The position numbers and the translations under genes were made by a program. The notes under the pieces are model-generated. The model was not told where the DNA came from and ran no database searches. It saw only the letters and a program-made list of their open reading frames with translations. 35,428 nt of DNA from an uncultured Anaeroplasmataceae bacterium (GTDB taxonomy: Bacteria; Bacillota_I; Bacilli_A; Acholeplasmatales; Anaeroplasmataceae), in assembly GCA_934229785.1 (NCBI GenBank), contig CAKQEA010000021.1, forward strand, positions 1 through 35,428, in the 5' to 3' direction. Shown here one piece after another: positions 1 to 5,891 of the stretch; position 1 is the stretch's first letter; every line of letters starts with the position of its first letter.

Positions 1-78
1 TGTAGCGCCGTATACGAGACCCGTACGTACGGTGCAATGGGAGGGACGAATTTTATTATTTTCTCTCTACCCTATTAC
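1..78 (+). mobile_element. 3' end of a group II intron (domains V and VI)
   Basis: Positions 5-35 fold as a domain V hairpin. The lower stem pairs 5-12 with 28-35 and includes a G7-T33 wobble, there is a two-base bulge at 26-27, and the upper stem pairs 13-16 with 22-25. The bases at 6-8 are CGC, the catalytic-triad variant known from group IIC (bacterial class C) introns. Positions 39-72 fold as domain VI, with 39-41 pairing 70-72 and 42-46 pairing 64-68. That leaves A69 bulged as the expected branch point, and the intron would end at about 78 with the usual A-pyrimidine. The rest of the intron, including any reverse transcriptase, lies left of the window. Class IIC is inferred from the triad only. 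Confidence 0.75.
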
Positions 79-861
79 ATAGAATATATCTTCAAAATAA
101 ATAAAATTAATAAAGTCAATTATATGACGTTCCCATGATGCTTCATTATGTTCACCTAATTTATCAATAACTAGTCGAGTTCTTACTTTTTTATTCTTTA
201 AATAATTATAGATATTTAAGGCTGAATTATAGTAGAGCTCTTTGTTGTATTCGCCATCTGATGATTCTTTTCTTCCTACATATAGGAAGATATTTTTATT
301 TTTTAATGAGTGACTTTCTAAAAATTCAAAGTATTTTTCTTCAAATAGAAATGATGCGGTTGAAAACGAACCTATATAGTTGAAGGCATTGTAATTTACT
401 CCAAGGTACATTGCTGTAACTGCTGCAAGAGAAGAGCCATAAATAAATCGGTGGTTTTTGTTTTTATAGGTATTATATTTACATTCTATAAATGGAATTA
501 TTGTGCTTATTAAATCATCACAAAAGTTAAAACAATTGATTGGATCATGTTCATTCCATGATTGGTCTATGGGATTATCTATTTTAAATGGAGTATATTC
601 GTTAATTCTACCTAAGTCACTACCGCTATTATATATGGCAACGCCTAATATTCTTTTTCCCATTGTTTTAGCACATTCTCCTAAGGTTTTGGCAGCTCCT
701 ATTGATTTGCCAAAGGCAGCGTGGGAGTCTTTAAATGCGTTTTGCCCATCTAAAAAATATAATGTATCAAATTTTATGTTTATCTTATTTCTTGGAACTG
801 AAACTTCAATTTTAACTTCTCTTTTAGATTTTGGAAGAAAAATATTATAATATTCAAGCAT
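67..861 (-). CDS. Alpha/beta-hydrolase-fold esterase, 3' end supplied by an intron
   Basis: A 264-residue protein of the putative-esterase (esterase D / Fes-like) alpha/beta hydrolase type. The probable nucleophile is the serine in YGSSLAA near residue 144, a nucleophile elbow with Ala in place of the last Gly. An acidic stretch after FLYVGRKESSD (about residue 200) probably holds the catalytic Asp, and GEHNEASW near residue 238 supplies the His. No signal peptide is seen, so it is probably cytoplasmic. The substrate cannot be read from the sequence. The last three codons (V-I-G) and the TAG stop lie inside the antisense of the group II intron, and native codons end at the Tyr at 79-81. All catalytic elements precede the junction, so the enzyme may still work. 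The gene stands alone, divergent from the amidase gene. Confidence 0.72.
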   Translation of the reverse strand: MLEYYNIFLPKSKREVKIEVSVPRNKINIKFDTLYFLDGQNAFKDSHAAFGKSIGAAKTLGECAKTMGKRILGVAIYNSGSDLGRINEYTPFKIDNPIDQSWNEHDPINCFNFCDDLISTIIPFIECKYNTYKNKNHRFIYGSSLAAVTAMYLGVNYNAFNYIGSFSTASFLFEEKYFEFLESHSLKNKNIFLYVGRKESSDGEYNKELYYNSALNIYNYLKNKKVRTRLVIDKLGEHNEASWERHIIDFINFIYFEDIFYVIG

Positions 862-952
862 TTTATCACTCCGTTATGACATAATAGCTAATCTTAGATT
901 TTTTTTTATTCTTTTTTTTAATATGATTGCCTTAATTATTATACCATATATT

Positions 953-982
953 TTGCATATCTACATTAAAATGACATAATAT
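953..982 (+). promoter_or_regulatory. Probable promoter of the cwlD-like gene
   Basis: TTGCAT at 953-958 and TAATAT at 977-982 are separated by 18 bases. GGTGG begins six bases after the -10 box. The overlapping CATAATATA also fits the CATAnnnTA -10 pattern of sporulation sigma factors, but its -35 spacing is off by a base or more, so the sigma factor is uncertain. Confidence 0.4.
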
Positions 983-998
983 ATTTATGGTGGTTTTT

Positions 999-1631
999 TT
1001 GAAAAAAATTTCAATGATTTTTATAATTATAGCCTTAACATCTTTTGTTTTTTCCCTAAAGGCTCAAAATGATAGCTGTGATAACAATATTGTTGTTATT
1101 GACGCAGGACATGGTGGAATGGATAGTGGAGCAGTAGTGGGAAATGTATGTGAGAGTATGCTAAATTTAGAGATTGCTTTAGAGCTTGAAAAGATTTATT
1201 GTGCAAATGGATTTGAGGTTATTATGACAAGAAGCGATGAGTATGACTTGTGTGATGGTGATAAATTTATTAAAAAGGAAGATTTAAATAAAAGGGTTAA
1301 TATTATTAATAATTCTAATGCTTTATTTTGTATATCAATTCATCAAAATAAGTTTAATGATTCAACTGTTTTTGGTTCACAGGTTCTTTATGGTAATAAT
1401 GAAAGTAAGAATCTTGCAAAAAATATTTATATTTCAATGAAGAAAAATCTTGATAATACTAAAAGGACTCCAGCTTTAAGAGAGAATGTTTATTTGTTAA
1501 AGCGTGTTGTAATACCAATGGTTATTGTTGAATGTGGTTTTATTTCTAATCAAAATGAACTAAATTTATTAAAAAATAAGGATTATCAAAAAAAAATTGC
1601 ACTTTGTATTTATAATGGTTCTATGTATTAA
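999..1631 (+). CDS. cwlD: N-acetylmuramoyl-L-alanine amidase, CwlD-like
   Basis: A zinc amidase of the Amidase_3 family that cuts the bond between muramic acid and its peptide. The zinc ligands are visible: His in DAGHGG (about residue 38), Glu in the CESMLNLEIA segment (about 52), and His in SIHQN. The catalytic Glu lies in VECGF. An N-terminal hydrophobic segment (residues 5-20) ending near KAQ is a signal peptide or anchor. The protein has a catalytic domain only (210 residues), as in CwlD. In Bacillus, CwlD strips peptides so that PdaA can form muramic-delta-lactam in spore cortex, and a PdaA homologue lies at 30705. I chose the TTG at 999 because GGTGG sits five bases upstream; the in-frame ATG at 987 has no ribosome binding site and overlaps that motif. 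The CwlD assignment rests on size and the sporulation context. Confidence 0.82.
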   Translation: MKKISMIFIIIALTSFVFSLKAQNDSCDNNIVVIDAGHGGMDSGAVVGNVCESMLNLEIALELEKIYCANGFEVIMTRSDEYDLCDGDKFIKKEDLNKRVNIINNSNALFCISIHQNKFNDSTVFGSQVLYGNNESKNLAKNIYISMKKNLDNTKRTPALRENVYLLKRVVIPMVIVECGFISNQNELNLLKNKDYQKKIALCIYNGSMY

Positions 1632-1660
1632 TTGACTTAACTTTCTTTTTATTATAAAAT
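1632..1660 (+). promoter_or_regulatory. Sigma-A-type promoter
   Basis: TTGACT at 1632-1637 and TAAAAT at 1655-1660 are separated by 17 bases, immediately after the amidase stop codon. It would drive the gene at 1693, whose AGGAG ribosome binding site lies near 1677. Confidence 0.5.
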
Positions 1661-1692
1661 AAAGAATAGCTGACGATAGGAGAAATATAAAT

Positions 1693-2622
1693 ATGAGTGA
1701 TTTAAAAAAGACTTTTAAAGAAGATTCAGATGAAACAAAAAAAGCTTTTGTTTTTAATGGAGAAAATGTTACTGTAAAATATGATTATAGCTTTAAAGCT
1801 AAGTTATCTTTAGCAAGTGATGATGTAAAAAATCAATATAAGGAAATTATTTCTGTTTTAAATAAATATGGTGTAAAGACTTCAACATCATGGAAACAAG
1901 AAAGAGTATATCTTGGAAGAAATACTTATGCTGTAATTTTATTTAAGGGTAGCAAATTATGTGTTGCTTATGCCTTAGATCCAAAGGAATATGTTGAATC
2001 AAAGTATAAAGCAATTGATGCATCAGATGTAAAGAGATTTCAGGCAACTCCAACTATTTTAAAGATTACATCTTTAAGAAAGCTTGGTTATGCTTCCCAG
2101 TTATTTGAAATTTTATTTGCTGAAAATAAAATTGAAAAGAAGACTGATGATGTTAAAGAAATTTCAGTTGAAACTAAGACTAAGGAAGAACTTATTAACT
2201 TAGAATTGATTAAAGTAACTGTTTCTAAAAAATCTGGAGAAGAAGTATCTCTTGATGAAGAAAAGAAAATTATTTCAGAAGCTATTGCACTTGATGAAAA
2301 TGATGTAGTAGAAGATAGTGATGAAGAGGAAGATAGTTTAGAATCTAATAAGAATGAAGATGTTTGTGTACCTACAATCATTATGAATCCAAAGCATGGT
2401 AAGCATATTGTGTTTAATGTGTGTGAGTTAGAAGAATATTATACAAATGGTGAAACTGTTGATCTTGATTCCTTAACTAAAAAGGGATTAGTAGCACATG
2501 GTACTTATAACTATAAGATTTTGGGCTCAGGTTTACTAAATGTTAAGCTAAATGTTAATGGTAAATGTTCAAAGAATGCTGTTAATAAGGTTTTAGCTTG
2601 TGGTGGTTCTGTAAAAAGATAA
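1693..2622 (+). CDS. Protein of unknown function with a C-terminal uL15/L18e-like domain
   Basis: A 309-residue protein in three parts. Residues about 33-143 form a basic globular domain, with conserved-looking segments TSWKQERVYLGRNTYA and YALDPKEY, that resembles an uncharacterised domain seen in other Firmicutes. Residues about 145-222 are a charged, mostly acidic linker (for example DSDEEEDSLE). Residues about 225-309 resemble the C-terminal half of ribosomal protein uL15: hydrophobic N-V-x-E-L start, TKKGLV, YKILGSGLLNVKL and a final ACGGSV. It is too long and too different to be the ribosomal rplO, which would sit in the spc operon. No transmembrane segment is seen. A role in binding RNA or ribosomes is a guess. 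It has its own promoter and terminator. Confidence 0.6.
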   Translation: MSDLKKTFKEDSDETKKAFVFNGENVTVKYDYSFKAKLSLASDDVKNQYKEIISVLNKYGVKTSTSWKQERVYLGRNTYAVILFKGSKLCVAYALDPKEYVESKYKAIDASDVKRFQATPTILKITSLRKLGYASQLFEILFAENKIEKKTDDVKEISVETKTKEELINLELIKVTVSKKSGEEVSLDEEKKIISEAIALDENDVVEDSDEEEDSLESNKNEDVCVPTIIMNPKHGKHIVFNVCELEEYYTNGETVDLDSLTKKGLVAHGTYNYKILGSGLLNVKLNVNGKCSKNAVNKVLACGGSVKR

Positions 2623-2634
2623 TTTAAATTAAAG

Positions 2635-2660
2635 AAGGAGAGTTAGTCTCCTTTTTTATT
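2635..2660 (+). terminator. Rho-independent terminator
   Basis: A 7-bp stem (2635-2641 with 2647-2653) and a 5-base loop, followed by a T-rich run, 12 bases after the stop of the uL15-like gene. Confidence 0.8.
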
Positions 2661-2667
2661 TTTTTCG

Positions 2668-2702
2668 TAAAAAAAAGACTTAAAGCATTATGCTTTAAGT
2701 CT
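2668..2702 (-). terminator. Rho-independent terminator of rpsD
   Basis: A 12-bp perfect stem (2676-2687 with 2691-2702) with a 3-base loop, followed on the minus strand by eight T residues. It lies just after the rpsD stop codon. Confidence 0.85.
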
Positions 2703-2714
2703 AATTTTTGTTTA

Positions 2715-3314
2715 TTATCTGTTATAGAATTCGACAATTAACTGTTCTTTGATTTCTGGTAAGAATTCATCTCTTTCAGGTAATCTTACGAATGTACCAA
2801 CTTGAGTATTCTCATCGAAAGCTACATATTCAGGACGAGCCTTTTTAGCTTCTAATGAGGCCTTAACAACAACTAATCCCTTAGAAGTTTCCTTCATAGC
2901 GATTGTTTGACCTGGCTGAACACGATAAGAAGGGATGTCTAACTTCTTTCCATCAACAACGATATGACCATGAGCTACTAACTGACGAGCTTGTGCTCTA
3001 GTTGCTGCAAAGCCTAAACGATATACTAGATTGTCTAAACGGCATTCTAATAACTTTAGGAAGTTAACACCTGTCATACCAGGCATCTTAGATGCTTCGT
3101 TGAAAGTCTTAACAAATTGCTTTTCAGAAACACTATAAGTGAATCTTACTTTTTGCTTTTCCTGTAACTGTAAACCATATTCTTTTAATTTTGCACGCTT
3201 TGCGCCATGCTGACCTGGAGCGTATTTTCTCTTGATTAATTCCTTTCCTGTTTCAGAAATAGAATAACCTAAACGACGAGATACCTTCCAGCTTGAACCT
3301 GTGAATCTTGACAT
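2715..3314 (-). CDS. rpsD: 30S ribosomal protein S4
   Basis: Primary 16S rRNA-binding protein of the small subunit, 199 residues, the normal bacterial length. The N-terminal part has [12 protein letters not shown] and the conserved YAPGQHG, and the S4 RNA-binding domain spans about residues 90-155 ([24 protein letters not shown]). It lacks the Cys-rich zinc site found in some S4 proteins, so it is the zinc-independent form. The ATG is preceded by GGAGG. It stands alone on the minus strand with a strong promoter, a long structured leader and its own terminator. This matches the monocistronic, self-regulated rpsD of Bacillus. Confidence 0.97.
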   Translation of the reverse strand: MSRFTGSSWKVSRRLGYSISETGKELIKRKYAPGQHGAKRAKLKEYGLQLQEKQKVRFTYSVSEKQFVKTFNEASKMPGMTGVNFLKLLECRLDNLVYRLGFAATRAQARQLVAHGHIVVDGKKLDIPSYRVQPGQTIAMKETSKGLVVVKASLEAKKARPEYVAFDENTQVGTFVRLPERDEFLPEIKEQLIVEFYNR

Positions 3315-3482
3315 TTTATGTCCTCCATATAATATTTTATTTTGGGAGTAAAATTGTCTGGCTTAATACCTTAGGATATCTTAAATTGAATGTTCACCAA
3401 CAAGCAGCGGAGGTTACTAATTAAACTATATTGCTTTAAGATATTTACTAGGGATTTTCAGCTGCTGCTTTTTACCCACGCT
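3315..3482 (-). promoter_or_regulatory. Structured rpsD leader, probable S4 autoregulation site
   Basis: About 165 untranslated bases separate the rpsD promoter from its start. On the minus strand AAGCAGC near the 5' end can pair with GCTGCTT about 70 bases later, and ATATCTTAAA can pair exactly with TTTAAGATAT, so two long-range helices interleave. Bacillus rpsD is repressed by S4 binding to a structured leader; that the same holds here is inference from position and structure. Confidence 0.6.
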
Positions 3483-3487
3483 ATAGT

Positions 3488-3516
3488 ATTTTAGCAAATG
3501 TATCAATAGTTGTCAA
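3488..3516 (-). promoter_or_regulatory. Sigma-A promoter of rpsD
   Basis: On the minus strand, consensus TTGACA (3511-3516), a 17-base spacer and TAAAAT (3488-3493). Transcription would start near 3481. Confidence 0.85.
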
Positions 3517-3556
3517 TTGTTATTTTAAAAATATATGTTTAAATTTAAAAAACTTA

Positions 3557-3565
3557 TGATATAAT
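3557..3565 (+). promoter_or_regulatory. Extended -10 promoter of thiI
   Basis: TGATATAAT, an extended -10 element with a perfect hexamer at 3560-3565. No good -35 is visible. AAGGAG follows at 3577-3582. Confidence 0.55.
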
Positions 3566-3592
3566 TAATTGTCTTTAAGGAGTGATAAAAAT

Positions 3593-4825
3593 ATGATGTA
3601 TAATCAAATTCTAGTTCGTTTTGGTGATTTAACTTTAAAGGGAAAAAATCAAAAGGTATTTTTAAATGCTTTATATCGTTTAATGGCTAAAAAAATGGAA
3701 GGTCTAAATGTTGAAATAGAGAATCAGCACGATAGGATATTTATTCATTTATTAGAAGAGGATGTAAACAAGGTTATAAAAAGATTAAATCTTGTTTCTG
3801 GTATTTCCTCATATTCACTAGTTGTTAAATGTGCTAATGATATAAAAACAATAAAGGAAACATCCTTAGAATTAATGAAGGAGGTTGTAAAAAAAGATAC
3901 TACCTTTAAGGTTAATACTAAAAGGGCTGATCAGAATTATCCTATGCATTCAATGGAGGTTACTAAGCATGTTTCGGGTTATGTTTTAGCAAATGATCCA
4001 CTTTTACATGTTGATGTGCATAATCCTGAGGTTTCCTTGAATATTGAATTACGAAGAGGAGAGTGCTACCTTTATAATACTGAGTATCGTGCTATGGGTG
4101 GATATCCAGTTGGTGTTGCAGGGAAGGGCTTATTAATGCTATCAGGTGGTATTGACTCTCCAGTTGCTGGTTATTTATCAATGAAGCAAGGTATTGAAAT
4201 TGAATGTATTCATTTTGAATCAACTCCACTTACATCTATTGAATCAGCTCAAAAGGTTGTTGATTTAGTTAAAAAAATGGCTAAGTATGCACCTAATAAT
4301 AAAATTAATGTTCATATGGTTCCTTTTAAAGAACTTCATATGGCACTTCTTGATAATGTAGCTGAAAGCTATAACATTACAATTATGAGAAGAATGATGT
4401 ATAGAATTGCTACTCTTCTTGCTAAAAAGAAGGATTGTCTATGTATAATTAATGGTGAATCAGTTGGACAGGTTGCATCTCAAACATTAAGAAGTATGAA
4501 TACTATTAATTCTGTGACTAACTATCCAATTTTGCGTCCATTGTGTACATATGATAAGCAGGATATTATTAAAATAAGTAAAATGATAGATTGTTATGAT
4601 TTATCAATTAAGCCTTTTGAGGATTGCTGTACTGTTTATGTGCCAAAGGCTCCAGCAACAGCACCTAAAATTGATAAAGCTATTGCCTATGAAATGGCAT
4701 TTGATTATGAAAAATTAGTTAATGAAGCAGTAGAAAATACTAATAGTATTACAATTTCATGTGATAGTGATTTAGATTTAACAATGCTTGGACTAGAGGT
4801 TCGCGAAGTTTTAAAAAATATGTAG
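3593..4825 (+). CDS. thiI: tRNA 4-thiouridine synthase ThiI
   Basis: Uses ATP to activate U8 of tRNA and transfers sulfur to make 4-thiouridine; it can also feed sulfur to thiamine synthesis. The protein has 410 residues: an N-terminal ferredoxin-like region, a THUMP domain (about 60-165), and a PP-loop ATPase starting at LSGGIDSP (about residue 183). FEDCCTVYVP near residue 344 carries the Cys expected to accept sulfur. The C-terminal rhodanese domain of the enterobacterial enzyme is absent, as in Bacillus, where a dedicated cysteine desulfurase (NifZ) supplies sulfur. No such desulfurase gene is adjacent here. The start is the ATG at 3593, 11 bases after AAGGAG; a second ATG follows at once. 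The upstream in-frame TTG overlaps the ribosome binding site. Confidence 0.95.
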   Translation: MMYNQILVRFGDLTLKGKNQKVFLNALYRLMAKKMEGLNVEIENQHDRIFIHLLEEDVNKVIKRLNLVSGISSYSLVVKCANDIKTIKETSLELMKEVVKKDTTFKVNTKRADQNYPMHSMEVTKHVSGYVLANDPLLHVDVHNPEVSLNIELRRGECYLYNTEYRAMGGYPVGVAGKGLLMLSGGIDSPVAGYLSMKQGIEIECIHFESTPLTSIESAQKVVDLVKKMAKYAPNNKINVHMVPFKELHMALLDNVAESYNITIMRRMMYRIATLLAKKKDCLCIINGESVGQVASQTLRSMNTINSVTNYPILRPLCTYDKQDIIKISKMIDCYDLSIKPFEDCCTVYVPKAPATAPKIDKAIAYEMAFDYEKLVNEAVENTNSITISCDSDLDLTMLGLEVREVLKNM

Positions 4826-4881
4826 TTTTTTGAATAATATTCTTCTTTATGGTTATCATAATTTGTGAAGGAGGTGTTATT

Positions 4882-5133
4882 GTGGCAAACACTAAGAAAT
4901 CAAACACTTCTAAGCGTACAACTTCACAGGAAAATGGTTCTATTGGTGGAAGCATGACTAAAAATGCAGTTGAACGTGCCAAGAAGAATACTAATACAAA
5001 GGCTTTAAAAGAAGAGATTGCTTCTGAAATGGGAGTAAAAACAGGTGCAAATGCAACAGCTTCTGAAAATGGTCGTGTTGGTGGCGAAATGACTCGTCAG
5101 CTTTATAACAAGGGTAAAAAATCTTCAAAGTAA
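4882..5133 (+). CDS. Alpha/beta-type small acid-soluble spore protein (SASP)
   Basis: SASPs coat spore DNA and protect it; GPR degrades them at germination. This 83-residue protein has the family core at residues 42-78: LKEEIASEMGV, then GANATASENGRVGGEMT. EEIASE is a fitting GPR cleavage site (cut between Glu and Ile), and a gpr gene lies at 32854. Unusually, residues 16-36 (QENGSIGGSMTKN onward) look like a second copy of the C-terminal NGxxGGxMT helix, placed before the core. The start is GTG at 4882, preceded by the strong site AAGGAGGTG; the ATG at 4849 lies upstream of that site. It is probably expressed in the forespore, but I found no sigma-G promoter with good spacing. Confidence 0.88.
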   Translation: MANTKKSNTSKRTTSQENGSIGGSMTKNAVERAKKNTNTKALKEEIASEMGVKTGANATASENGRVGGEMTRQLYNKGKKSSK

Positions 5134-5143
5134 GGTTAAAAAT

Positions 5144-5170
5144 GGTTCTACATTGTAGAACCTTTTTTTT
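5144..5170 (+). terminator. Rho-independent terminator after the SASP gene
   Basis: A stem of 8-9 bp (5144-5152 with 5154-5162) followed by eight T residues, ten bases after the stop. Confidence 0.85.
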
Positions 5171-5172
5171 AC

Positions 5173-5200
5173 GGCTATCATATTTGATGGCTTTTTATTT
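5173..5200 (+). terminator. Second, tandem terminator after the SASP gene
   Basis: GCTATCA pairs with TGATGGC (one G-T), followed by a T-rich run on the plus strand. It backs up the first hairpin and overlaps the 3' end of the convergent tetR gene. Confidence 0.5.
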
Positions 5201-5770
5201 TATTATTATTGCTTTTAATAAATCATCAATTATACTTGAACTTTCTTTAATTAGAGCATCAAAATTAGAATTCTTATTATTGACATAATAGGATATAATA
5301 TTTGTGAAACCACCCATTAAAAATGCACTAATAGTAGAGGCTGGATATTTAAGCTCGTTTGGTGAAAAATTCATTTCAAGGAGTCTTTTTAATTTATCAT
5401 AGGCTGTATTTTGAATAATGAAGGCAATAATTGAATTTTCTTGAAATTCAATTGTTTTTAAGATGTTTTTATTTGTAAAACATAGCCTTGCGATATTTTG
5501 AAATAGTGATTTAAAAAACAAATCTGGTTGGCTTTTAATATTGTATTCATTTACTGATTCATTGAATACATTCATTAGTGTTTCATCCAAATAATCATTA
5601 AATAAATCATACTTATCAGAGTAGTGATTGTAGAATGTAACTCTATTAATTAATGCTTTATCGCAAATTGCTTGGACTGTTATCTTGTCAAATGTTGTAT
5701 CCATCATAAGATCTTTAAATGCATTTTTGATTGAGGTTTTAGTTTTAATTGTTCTTAGGTCAGTTTTCAT
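5195..5770 (-). CDS. TetR/AcrR-family transcriptional regulator
   Basis: A 191-residue regulator. The N-terminal helix-turn-helix spans about residues 8-55, with the family signature FDKITVQAICDKALINRVTFYNHY and the usual K-Y-D-L-F that follows. The C-terminal ligand-binding part is helical and resembles the TetR_C_8 group of Firmicutes, with one hydrophobic helix near residue 150. It is transcribed away from the MMPL exporter gene, and the 121-base gap between them holds two perfect palindromes. The simplest reading is a repressor of the exporter operon and of itself, released by a small-molecule ligand. The ligand is unknown. Confidence 0.9.
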   Translation of the reverse strand: MKTDLRTIKTKTSIKNAFKDLMMDTTFDKITVQAICDKALINRVTFYNHYSDKYDLFNDYLDETLMNVFNESVNEYNIKSQPDLFFKSLFQNIARLCFTNKNILKTIEFQENSIIAFIIQNTAYDKLKRLLEMNFSPNELKYPASTISAFLMGGFTNIISYYVNNKNSNFDALIKESSSIIDDLLKAIIIK

Positions 5771-5799
5771 TTACATTTTCCTTTTTTGTGTAGCATATT

Positions 5800-5821
5800 T
5801 TACATTTATAAATAAATGTAA
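5800..5821. promoter_or_regulatory. Candidate TetR operator 1
   Basis: A perfect inverted repeat with 10-base arms (TTACATTTAT / ATAAATGTAA) and a 2-base centre. It abuts the -35 box of the exporter promoter and lies close upstream of tetR, so one bound repressor could affect both genes. Confidence 0.65.
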
Positions 5822-5850
5822 TTGAATGTTAGTATCTATTGTTATATTAT
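5822..5850 (+). promoter_or_regulatory. Promoter of the MMPL-GLUG operon
   Basis: TTGAAT (5822-5827) and TATTAT (5845-5850) with a 17-base spacer. The -10 box lies inside the second palindrome. Confidence 0.6.
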
Positions 5851-5855
5851 AACAA
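5839..5855. promoter_or_regulatory. Candidate operator 2 over the -10 box
   Basis: A perfect 8+1+8 inverted repeat, TTGTTATA-T-TATAACAA, covering the -10 box of the exporter promoter. Its sequence differs from operator 1, so it may bind a different protein or be chance in AT-rich DNA. Confidence 0.4.
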
Positions 5856-5891
5856 AGTCTATGAAAATTCAAGAATTTAGGAGGTTAAAAA

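Noticed and set aside
503..850. 115-codon open frame on the plus strand
   Set aside because: It is the antisense shadow of the esterase gene, which has catalytic motifs and family structure; the shadow has neither.
2088..2381. 97-codon Ser-rich open frame on the minus strand
   Set aside because: It is the complement of the acidic linker of the uL15-like protein; GAA/GAT codons read as Ser/Ile in antisense.
4830..4881. Sigma-G promoter for the SASP gene
   Set aside because: GAATA and CATAATT are present, but the spacer is about 20 bases and the last -10 base does not fit, so I did not list it.
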